From: Gammaproteobacteria bacterium
GTDB lineage: Bacteria > Pseudomonadota > Gammaproteobacteria > Thiohalobacterales > Thiohalobacteraceae
Length of the DNA stretch: 11,671 nt
Direction of reading: 5' to 3'
Assembly: GCA_016214925.1 (NCBI GenBank)
Contig: JACRMO010000216.1
Span: 1-11,671 of the forward strand
In this document: one piece after another, positions 6,362 through 11,671 of the stretch
How positions within the stretch are numbered: position 1 is the stretch's first letter
Layout of the letters: each line of letters begins with the position of its first letter
Notes under the pieces: generated by a model
What the model saw: only the letters and a program-made list of their open reading frames with translations
What the model was told of the DNA's origin: nothing
Databases searched by the model: none
Made by a program: the position numbers and the translations under genes

Positions 6362-7589
6362 GCGGGCTCGCGCGGTCGATGCTGTCCGCATCAACACTGC
6401 CCGCATCGACACTACTGGGCAGACAGATGAGTTGCCGCTCCACATGCTCCGCCGTGGTCATATCCATGCGCGGACAGTCCCGATACATGGGCAGCCGGTG
6501 CATGAGTTCCCAGGCCGGTCGCACCAGAATGCCGCGCGCCTGACAGGCCTCCAACAACGTATCGCGCAGAAGGTCGTATGCGGGATGCAGTTGCAGCAAG
6601 TTCAGCCAGTAATTGCTGCGCGTGTCCTGCGGTTCCATCAGGATCCGGCCCAACTCGACGTGGCTGAAGGCCTGACGATAACGCTGCGCGAGTTCGCGTT
6701 TGCGACTGACAAAGTCGGGCAGCTGTTCCAGTTGCGCGCACCCGAGTGCGGCATTGAGATTCGGCAGCCGGTAGTTGTACGCCACTTGATCGTGAATGAA
6801 GGCCCAGGGGTGCGCTTGCTTGGCGGTGGTCGTCAGATGGCGGGCGCGCTGTGCCAACGCGGCATCGTTCGTCAGTACCGCGCCGCCGCCGCCGGTGGTG
6901 ACGATTTTGTTGCCGTTGAAACTCACGGCGCTGAGCAGTCCCCAATGGCCGACATGCCGGCCGTGGTAGAGCGAACCCAAGGCCTCGGCGGCGTCTTCGA
7001 TCAGGGCGATGCGATAGCGTTTGCACACCTCGGCCAACGCATCGAGTTCGGCCGGATGGCCGAAGGCATGCATCACGATCAGCGCGCGCAGCGGGCGTCC
7101 GCTGCGGCGGTTGTAGCAGGTGTCGCCGCGCAGTTCGGCGATCTCGGCCAGATACGCGGAAAGTTTTGCCGCGTCGACGCCCAGCGTGACGGGCGAGACA
7201 TCGACCAGATGCGGTATCGCGCCGCAGTAGCTGACGGCGTTGGCGGTGGCGACGAAGGTCAGCGTCGGCAACAACACCTCGTCGCCCGCAGTGACGCCGG
7301 CGAGCAAGCAGCAGACATGCAGCGCGGCGGTGCCGTTCACCACGGCGACCGCCTGGGCGATGCCGGTGTAATCCTGCAAGGCGGATTCGAGACGCGTGAC
7401 ATAGGCGCCGACGGAGGAGACCCAGCCGGTGTCCAGGCAGTCTTTCACATACGCCCATTCGCGACCGGCGAAATGCGGCTGATGCAAGGCCGCGGGGCGC
7501 GCGCTGCCCAGCACGGATTCCAATGCGGACAGGACCGGTGCGAGTGTCGCTTCCGGTGTCAGATGTGGTACCGATCCGCCGTGTAGCAA
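6354..7589 (-). CDS. legC: LegC-family PLP-dependent aminotransferase
   Basis: Transfers an amino group to C4 of the NDP-4-keto-6-deoxy sugar made by LegB. The 411-residue protein belongs to the DegT/DnrJ/EryC1 superfamily. The Schiff-base lysine is K228 in SFNGNKIVTTGGGG (223-236), and E198-D199 in IEDAAEALGS contact the cofactor. GWVSSVGAYV (55-64), HAFGHP (174-179) and NYRLPNLNAALG (272-283) are LegC-type signatures. The start is TTG at 7589: GAGGAGAA (7596-7603) lies 6 nt upstream, and only this start keeps the N-terminal helix seen before the PLHEP-like segment (LHQPHF here). It overlaps legB by 31 nt. The last residues are formed by three degenerate 15-bp repeats and extend past the usual PSSV end, so the tail is probably non-essential. 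Confidence 0.93.
   Translation of the reverse strand: MLHGGSVPHLTPEATLAPVLSALESVLGSARPAALHQPHFAGREWAYVKDCLDTGWVSSVGAYVTRLESALQDYTGIAQAVAVVNGTAALHVCCLLAGVTAGDEVLLPTLTFVATANAVSYCGAIPHLVDVSPVTLGVDAAKLSAYLAEIAELRGDTCYNRRSGRPLRALIVMHAFGHPAELDALAEVCKRYRIALIEDAAEALGSLYHGRHVGHWGLLSAVSFNGNKIVTTGGGGAVLTNDAALAQRARHLTTTAKQAHPWAFIHDQVAYNYRLPNLNAALGCAQLEQLPDFVSRKRELAQRYRQAFSHVELGRILMEPQDTRSNYWLNLLQLHPAYDLLRDTLLEACQARGILVRPAWELMHRLPMYRDCPRMDMTTAEHVERQLICLPSSVDAGSVDADSIDRASPHA
6369..6413. repeat. Three degenerate 15-bp tandem repeats at the 3' end of legC
   Basis: On the coding strand the units are AGTGTCGATGCGGGC (6399-6413), AGTGTTGATGCGGAC (6384-6398) and AGCATCGACCGCGCG (6369-6383). They encode SVDAG, SVDAD and SIDRA just after the conserved PSS end of the aminotransferase. 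They look like an in-frame slippage expansion of the C-terminus, next to the overlap with the following gene's start. Confidence 0.75.
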
Positions 7590-8569
7590 CGCAGATTCTC
7601 CTCGTGTGTAAACCAGGCCACGGTCTCCGCGAGGCCGCGTTGGAAGCCGTCGAGTCCGCCGTAACGCGGTTCCCAGCCGGTCAGTTCCAGGGCCTTGCTG
7701 CGGTCGGCGAACAGGCGTTCGACCTCACTGTTCTCGGGGCGCAGTCGTTGTGCGTCGGTTTCGATTTCGATGTCCTGACCCATGATCTCGGCGATCAGCC
7801 GGGCGGTGGCGCCGATGCTGATCTCGAAGGCGCTGCCGAGGTTGATGACTTCACCGACGCTGCGCTCGGATTCGGCGATGGCGATGAAACCCCGCACGGT
7901 ATCGCTGACGAAATTGAAATCGCGGGTCGGATGCAGGCTGCCGAGTTTAATACGGCGCTTGCCGTTGGCGATCTGCGTAATCACCGTGGGAATGACGGCG
8001 CGCGCCGATTGGCGCGGCCCATAGGTGTTGAACGGGCGGGCGACCGCGACCGGCGTGGCGAACGATTGATAGAACGACAAGGCCAGTTGATCGGCGCCGA
8101 TCTTGCTGGCCGAGTAGGGCGATTGCCCTTGCAACGGGTGCGTCTCGGTGATCGGCACGAACTGCGCGGTACCGTAGACTTCGCTGGTCGAGGTGTGGAC
8201 CACCTTTTCGACACCGAGGTCGCGCGCCGCTTGCACGACATTGAGCGTGCCCTTGATGTTGGTGTCCACATAGGTGTCCGGCGAGTGATACGAGTAGGGA
8301 ATGCCGATCAGCGCAGCCAGGTGCAGAACCACGTCGCAGCCCTGCATGGCCGTTCTGACGCCGTGCGGGTCGCGGATATCGCCGGCGAATACATCCAGAT
8401 CCTTTTTCAGCGCGGCGTCGGTGCGATCGAGCCAGCCCCAGGAACCAAACGAGTTGTACAGGACGAAGGCGCGCACATCGTGTCCAGCGCGCAGCAAGGT
8501 CTCGGTGAGGTGTGAGCCGATGAAACCGTCCGCGCCGGTGACCAGAATTTTTTTGCCTGCCAATTTCAT
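7559..8569 (-). CDS. legB: LegB-type NAD-dependent NDP-sugar 4,6-dehydratase
   Basis: First committed step: converts an NDP-GlcNAc to the 4-keto-6-deoxy sugar. The 336-residue extended short-chain dehydrogenase has the NAD-binding TGADGFIGSH (11-20), the substrate-site segment HTSTSEVYGTA (125-135), and the catalytic Tyr152/Lys156 in YSASK. HPLQGQSPYSASKIGAD is characteristic of the LegB group. RPFNTYGPRQ (178-187) is the usual substrate-binding segment. ATG at 8569 directly precedes the Rossmann motif and lies 7 bp after the stop of the Maf gene; only a weak AGG precedes it. Longer in-frame versions are shadows of Maf. In Campylobacter jejuni this step uses GDP-GlcNAc; no GDP-GlcNAc-forming enzyme is in the window, so the nucleotide here is open. 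Confidence 0.93.
   Translation of the reverse strand: MKLAGKKILVTGADGFIGSHLTETLLRAGHDVRAFVLYNSFGSWGWLDRTDAALKKDLDVFAGDIRDPHGVRTAMQGCDVVLHLAALIGIPYSYHSPDTYVDTNIKGTLNVVQAARDLGVEKVVHTSTSEVYGTAQFVPITETHPLQGQSPYSASKIGADQLALSFYQSFATPVAVARPFNTYGPRQSARAVIPTVITQIANGKRRIKLGSLHPTRDFNFVSDTVRGFIAIAESERSVGEVINLGSAFEISIGATARLIAEIMGQDIEIETDAQRLRPENSEVERLFADRSKALELTGWEPRYGGLDGFQRGLAETVAWFTHEENLRCYTADRYHI
7596..7603 (-). promoter_or_regulatory. Ribosome binding site deciding the TTG start of legC
   Basis: GAGGAGAA on the - strand is the strongest Shine-Dalgarno in the operon. It lies inside the 3' end of legB and 6 nt before TTG at 7589. It fixes an otherwise ambiguous start and suggests legC is initiated independently of the legB stop. 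Confidence 0.8.
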
Positions 8570-8576
8570 ATCTGCT

Positions 8577-11084
8577 TTATGCCTGTTGTTCCCGCACGTT
8601 GTTGAGTGCATTGAGTAGAGAGAGTGCGGCATGGTTTTGCGGCGAGCGTTCCAGCACATACTCGAAGGCCCAGCGCGCGCCGTCTTCGATGCCTTGTTCC
8701 TGATAGAGCTGGCCGAGTTTGAGCATGGCGGCGACATCGTCGGGCACCTGTTCCAGGTAGCGCGCATAAATATCCGCCGCTTCCTGTGCGCCGCCGCCCA
8801 GGCGCAGCAATTCCGCATATTGCGGCAGATAACTGGCCGACAGATGGCCGAGACATTCCAACGCCAGCAGGGCGCTGGAATAGTCGGTCTGTCCCAGGCT
8901 CAGGGCGGTGATGCGGCGCAGCGCATCCTCCAACGCCGGTCCTTCCGCGATATTCTGGTAACAGTCCAGCGCGTCTTCAGGACGACCTTCGAGTTCGGCG
9001 AGATAACCGCTGGCCAGCCAGCGTGGCGCCTGATCCTCGGTGGTGATTTGCTGTAAACCGGAAACCAGTCGCTGCAAGCTTGCAATGTCCTTGTGTCGAT
9101 ACAACCAACTGGCTTTACTGGGGACGTTGCCCAATCCAGCCTCGGTCTTGCAACGCGCCATGTGTGCCGTATCCATGGATTCCAGTAATTGCCGGAAGCG
9201 GGCTTCCGCATCGGCCAGCGCGGCGGTCGCGTCGGCGGCGAGCGCGGCGGTCTGCGTCGGGTGTTGGTGGGTCCAGACGCGTACCCGGCCGGTCTCGTTG
9301 GCGGCCGCCCAATCGGCGACCAATTGCAGACAATCGGGTGCGGTGCTTTCCTCGGCGAGGCGCGTGGCGAGCCGCTGCCGTATCGCCTTCAGGGTTTCCA
9401 GAAAACGGGCCGTGCCTTCCAGATAGGCTTCGTAATAGATGCGGCCGGTGGTTTCGATTTCCGCATCGGTCCATTCCTTGTCGCGGTCCGGGCGGATGAC
9501 GCGCAGAAACGGCGTGATGCCATAGTGCTTGACCAGATCGGCGATGCCTTTGAAATCCTTTTCCAGGCGCTTCTCGATTTTGTCCATCTTGTGTTTGTAT
9601 TTGAAATCCGGCGGATGGCCGTTGCGCCCGAACAATCCGTCGTTGCAGTGCAGGGCTTCCTTGGCGAGTTCCGCGATCTTGTGCACGCGCCGTTCGGTGG
9701 CGGCGACTTCCTTGTCTAGGCGTTGATAGTAGCCAAGCCGCAGTGCCGCGTCGTTGCCGGGTAGATAGCGGGCCAGAACGTCCTGGGTGTCTTCATCCGG
9801 CGCGGTGAGCTCGATCGCGTCGAGCGACTGATGCAGGACGTTGGGTATGCGGGCGGCATTCGGTGCCGGATTGATGAACTGGCAACCGCGCGCCTGGGCG
9901 GCCTGTGCCTGGCGCGCGATATCGTTTACCGCCTGCTGCAAGGCGTCCGAGGTCTCGGCCATGTGACCGCTGTTGGTGATCACCTGCGGTCCCATATGAC
10001 CGAGTGCCGGGCCGGCGATACGTTCGTTGCTGCCCGCGGCATGGCTGTAGCCTTCGGCGCTGAAGCAAAGATCCACGCCGCCCAGAATCACTTGGTTAAA
10101 GCCCATTTCCATGGCCAATGCCAGCGCCGTGTTGGTAACGGTGGGACCGGTAACCGGGATGTTGGCTTCGTTCAAATCGCTGGGCCACGGCAGACGTTCG
10201 CCGAGATACACATGGCGGCCGCACCACTGACTCAGTAGCGGAGGGCTGGCATGGTAGGCACTGACCAACAGGACATCGTCGCCGAATTTCAGCATCTCCT
10301 TGCTGACGTCGAAACTGAGCGCTGTGGGATCGATGGTGCAGACGATGTCCGGCGTGATTTTTTCTTCCTGCAGACGCCGACACACACGCGAGACAGCGAA
10401 GACCGCGAGCTCCCGGCGATGCTGTTTGAGCCACGGCAGGATGTCGTCGAGCGAGGGACCGCCGCCGAGCAGGATGGCGGTGCGATTGGGAAAGCTATCC
10501 TTGAGGCGGATGGCCGGCACCTGCGCCCACGCGGCATTGATCAGCTGGCAGTCGATGAAGGTGCTGGATTTCAGCGTTCCGCGCAGTGCCCATGTCCAGG
10601 TGTCCAATTCGGTTTTCACGCGACGATAGAGCAGTCGGTAATCAGGCAGGAAGGCGTCGGCGGCGCCGACGGAATTCAATAGCCGCAAACGGTCGATGTA
10701 GACGTAGCTGTCGAGTGAAAAATTATGGGCATGCTGATACCAGCTGTCCGGCGGCACGATCTTGATCCGGGGATCGAGTTCCAGATCGGCGAGGCGCTCC
10801 TGGATGCGGGGTAACAGCTCGGGGAGTTCGATAAATAGAAAGCGACTGCCTGCGGGCACGCCTTGACGATGCATCTGTTCGGGCAGCAGGCCGGAATCGC
10901 TGCCGATGATGATGTTCAGACTGTCCTCGTCGCGAAGTTTCTCGCCGAAATGCTGCTGAAAAACCGCCTGGGCGCCGATCGAGGCAAAGGCGGTGCGGTT
11001 GACGGCATGCAGGTAACGCTCCCCGAACGCGTTGCTAACGAAGGGGGTGGTTGCGACATCCGGTTCGAGGGGGCTGTTGGCCAA
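8577..11084 (-). CDS. maf: Maf/DUF115 flagellin glycosyltransferase with C-terminal TPR region
   Basis: Motility-associated factor proteins attach nonulosonic acids to flagellin Ser/Thr in the cytoplasm before export. This 835-residue protein has an N-terminal domain (about 1-190) and a central DUF115 domain. The latter shows LLGGGPSLDD (205-214), TPDIVCTIDP (244-253), GPTVTNTALALAMEMG (313-328), LGGVDLCFS (334-342) and FINPAPNAARIPNV (403-416). A charged helical region (450-640) follows. Residues about 675-830 show TPR-like repeats (EGRPEDALDCYQNIA, GGAQEAADIYARYLEQ, GQLYQEQGIEDGARWAFEYVLE). Many Maf proteins are near 600-650 residues, so the TPR part is an extension. The start is TTG at 11084: GGAGA lies at 11091-11095, 6 nt upstream, and the frame is closed by a stop at 11106 with no ATG between. 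The gene is divergent from flagellin and first in the operon, behind a sigma-54-type promoter. Confidence 0.93.
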   Translation of the reverse strand: MANSPLEPDVATTPFVSNAFGERYLHAVNRTAFASIGAQAVFQQHFGEKLRDEDSLNIIIGSDSGLLPEQMHRQGVPAGSRFLFIELPELLPRIQERLADLELDPRIKIVPPDSWYQHAHNFSLDSYVYIDRLRLLNSVGAADAFLPDYRLLYRRVKTELDTWTWALRGTLKSSTFIDCQLINAAWAQVPAIRLKDSFPNRTAILLGGGPSLDDILPWLKQHRRELAVFAVSRVCRRLQEEKITPDIVCTIDPTALSFDVSKEMLKFGDDVLLVSAYHASPPLLSQWCGRHVYLGERLPWPSDLNEANIPVTGPTVTNTALALAMEMGFNQVILGGVDLCFSAEGYSHAAGSNERIAGPALGHMGPQVITNSGHMAETSDALQQAVNDIARQAQAAQARGCQFINPAPNAARIPNVLHQSLDAIELTAPDEDTQDVLARYLPGNDAALRLGYYQRLDKEVAATERRVHKIAELAKEALHCNDGLFGRNGHPPDFKYKHKMDKIEKRLEKDFKGIADLVKHYGITPFLRVIRPDRDKEWTDAEIETTGRIYYEAYLEGTARFLETLKAIRQRLATRLAEESTAPDCLQLVADWAAANETGRVRVWTHQHPTQTAALAADATAALADAEARFRQLLESMDTAHMARCKTEAGLGNVPSKASWLYRHKDIASLQRLVSGLQQITTEDQAPRWLASGYLAELEGRPEDALDCYQNIAEGPALEDALRRITALSLGQTDYSSALLALECLGHLSASYLPQYAELLRLGGGAQEAADIYARYLEQVPDDVAAMLKLGQLYQEQGIEDGARWAFEYVLERSPQNHAALSLLNALNNVREQQA

Positions 11085-11090
11085 TGGGGT

Positions 11091-11095
11091 TCTCC
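11091..11095 (-). promoter_or_regulatory. Ribosome binding site deciding the TTG start of maf
   Basis: GGAGA on the - strand sits 6 nt before TTG at 11084. No in-frame ATG or GTG exists between the upstream stop (11106) and this codon, so the site settles the start. Confidence 0.75.
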
Positions 11096-11127
11096 GACGG
11101 CATTTTCATGACTGTATTGGACTTTTT

Positions 11128-11143
11128 AGCAAACAACATGCCA
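11128..11143 (-). promoter_or_regulatory. Sigma-54 (RpoN) -24/-12 promoter of the maf-leg operon
   Basis: The - strand reads TGGCATGTTGTTTGCT. Against the consensus TGGCACG-N4-TTGCW only one position differs (T for C), and GG and GC are separated by exactly 10 nt. Transcription would start about 11117, giving a leader of about 33 nt that contains the ribosome binding site of maf. Sigma-54 promoters need an enhancer-binding activator; in polar flagellar systems these are FleQ/FlrA- or FlrC-type proteins (known), which would tie this operon to flagellar assembly (inference). Confidence 0.8.
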
Positions 11144-11160
11144 CTACCGGGAACCGGTGG
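11141..11160. repeat. Inverted repeat next to the sigma-54 promoter
   Basis: ACCGG (11146-11150) and CCGGT (11154-11158) form a perfect palindrome around GAA. The outer CCAC (11141-11144) and GTGG (11157-11160) add a second, overlapping symmetry. It abuts the -24 element on its upstream side. A regulator site is possible, but the arms are short and chance is not excluded. Confidence 0.35.
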
Positions 11161-11278
11161 GTTGTCTCTGTGGGGATGCCCCCGCGGTGGTAAGTGTTGC
11201 TTTAACGAAACCCTGAATAATCAACCGGGCTGTCGATGGGCGTGTTCTCTCCGGGTGGGGGAGGGGCGCAGAGTTCCT

Positions 11279-11305
11279 TAAAGCTTTTTTCTAGGGGGAC
11301 GATAG
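11279..11305 (+). promoter_or_regulatory. Sigma-28 (FliA) promoter of the flagellin gene
   Basis: TAAAGCTT (11279-11286) and GACGATAG (11298-11305) match the FliA consensus TAAAGTTT / GCCGATAA at 7 of 8 and 6 of 8 positions. The 15 nt between TAAA and the -10 box is the canonical spacing. Transcription would begin near 11312, giving a leader of about 100 nt. Confidence 0.82.
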
Positions 11306-11366
11306 CCAAGTCGGGAGCGGTGAATATTTCCTCGCTTGGAAGTATGTCCGCTGAATATATGACTCT

Positions 11367-11395
11367 CCCGCCGGAGGCCTAGATCCACTGGCGGG
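11367..11395 (+). promoter_or_regulatory. Stem-loop in the flagellin 5' leader, just before the ribosome binding site
   Basis: CCCGCCGGAGG (11367-11377) pairs with CCACTGGCGGG (11385-11395): ten pairs including one G-T wobble and one A-A mismatch, around a 7-nt loop. It ends 5 nt before AGGAGAAGG and has no U tract, so it is not an intrinsic terminator. It may stabilise the abundant flagellin mRNA or gate translation (inference). Confidence 0.65.
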
Positions 11396-11400
11396 TATTG

Positions 11401-11409
11401 AGGAGAAGG
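11401..11409 (+). promoter_or_regulatory. Strong flagellin ribosome binding site
   Basis: AGGAGAAGG lies 4 nt before ATG at 11414, with the core AGGAG at 8 nt spacing. It is near-consensus, as expected for a highly expressed structural protein. Confidence 0.85.
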
Positions 11410-11413
11410 CATC

Positions 11414-11671
11414 ATGGCTCAAGTTATCAATACCAACGTAATGTCCTTGAATTCCCAGCGCGCTCTGAGTGGCTCGCAGGGTTCTCTGATGACCTCGCTG
11501 GAAAGGCTGTCCACCGGTCTGCGCATCAATAGCGCCAAGGACGACGCGGCCGGCCTGGCGATTGCCACCGGTCTGACCAAGCAGATCAACGGTTTCAACC
11601 AAGCGATCCGCAACGCCAATGACGGCATCTCGCTTGCCCAGACCGCGGAAGGTGCTCTGGACGAAGTGACC
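11414..11671 (+). CDS. fliC: Flagellin, N-terminal 86 residues, 3' end beyond right edge
   Basis: Structural subunit of the flagellar filament and presumed acceptor of the sugar made by the neighbouring operon. The visible part is the conserved D0/D1 N-terminal region, with MAQVINTNVMSLNSQRAL (1-18), LERLSTGLRINSAKDDAAGLAIA (29-51) and NANDGISLAQTAEGALDE (67-84) as landmarks. There is no signal peptide, as expected for type III export. The variable central domain, where glycosylated Ser/Thr residues normally lie, is outside the window. Expression is expected from the sigma-28-type promoter upstream. The symbol could equally be flaA or flaB if there are several flagellins. Confidence 0.97.
   Translation, partial: MAQVINTNVMSLNSQRALSGSQGSLMTSLERLSTGLRINSAKDDAAGLAIATGLTKQINGFNQAIRNANDGISLAQTAEGALDEVT

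Larger units (their letters stand above)
11085..11413. other. Divergent intergenic region between maf operon and flagellin gene
   Basis: This 329-bp stretch holds no convincing gene. It carries the sigma-54-type promoter for the leftward operon (11128-11143), the sigma-28-type promoter for flagellin (11279-11305) and the flagellin leader. Between the promoters (about 11161-11275) I see only GC-rich sequence and short palindromes such as GGGGATGCCCC (near 11172); activator-binding sites for the sigma-54 promoter might lie here, but none can be named. Confidence 0.8.

Noticed and set aside
6333..7586. Long + strand open frame of 417 codons opposite legC
   Set aside because: It mirrors the real gene in GC-rich sequence, its translation shows no family motif, and the - strand product has all LegC signatures.
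7523..8515. + strand open frame of 330 codons opposite legB
   Set aside because: Antisense of a strongly supported dehydratase; no recognisable motif and no ribosome binding site evident.
11035..11109. Possible 24-codon upstream open frame overlapping the maf start on the - strand
   Set aside because: Its ATG would lie about 8 nt from the predicted transcript start with no Shine-Dalgarno, and the real maf start has its own site.
11147..11160. Palindrome considered as an intrinsic terminator for either direction
   Set aside because: Short stem without a following T tract, and it lies between divergent promoters where no transcript ends.
11186..11201. Possible sigma-54 element on the + strand (GGTGG ... 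TTGC)
   Set aside because: The -24 GG is not at the required 10-nt distance from GC; a sigma-28 promoter explains flagellin expression better.

Overview
The window looks like a flagellin-glycosylation locus of a polarly flagellated, GC-rich proteobacterium. A gammaproteobacterium is my best guess, because the operon has a sigma-54-type (-24/-12) promoter and the flagellin gene a sigma-28 promoter, as in the flagellar hierarchies of Vibrio and Pseudomonas. This placement is inference; the window holds no rRNA or other taxonomic marker.

Layout. At the right edge, on the + strand, is the first 86 codons of a flagellin gene (11414 onward), with a FliA-type promoter (11279-11305) and a strong stem-loop just before its ribosome binding site. 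A 329-bp intergenic region separates it from a leftward run of nine genes on the - strand that fills the rest of the window. In transcription order these are: an 835-residue Maf/DUF115 flagellin glycosyltransferase with a TPR tail; LegB-type dehydratase; LegC-type PLP aminotransferase; LegG/NeuC-type hydrolysing 2-epimerase; LegI/NeuB-type synthase; a PglD/NeuD-type left-handed beta-helix acetyltransferase; a 62-residue protein of unknown function; a short stand-alone DUF115 protein; a B12-binding radical SAM protein; and a CMP-nonulosonate cytidylyltransferase cut off by the left edge (ten genes counting this partial one). Junctions are 41 bp or shorter and several genes overlap, so this reads as one operon. 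A well-matched sigma-54 promoter (11128-11143, - strand) lies just upstream of the first gene.

How the genes work together. The NDP-sugar is dehydrated (LegB), aminated at C4 (LegC), N-acetylated (the PglD/NeuD-like enzyme, by exclusion), epimerised and released from the nucleotide (LegG), condensed with phosphoenolpyruvate (LegI) and activated with CMP (LegF/NeuA-type). The product should be CMP-legionaminic acid or a close relative. Maf is then expected to transfer the sugar to flagellin. The set matches the legionaminic and not the pseudaminic branch: the aminotransferase is LegC-like and the epimerase is the hydrolysing UDP-GlcNAc 2-epimerase type.

The part not explained by the known pathway is the three-gene cassette at 529-3420 (62-residue protein, second DUF115 protein, B12-radical SAM protein). 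It sits between the acetyltransferase and the CMP-sugar synthetase, inside the operon. I propose it tailors the nonulosonate or its attachment to flagellin; this is inference from position and family only.
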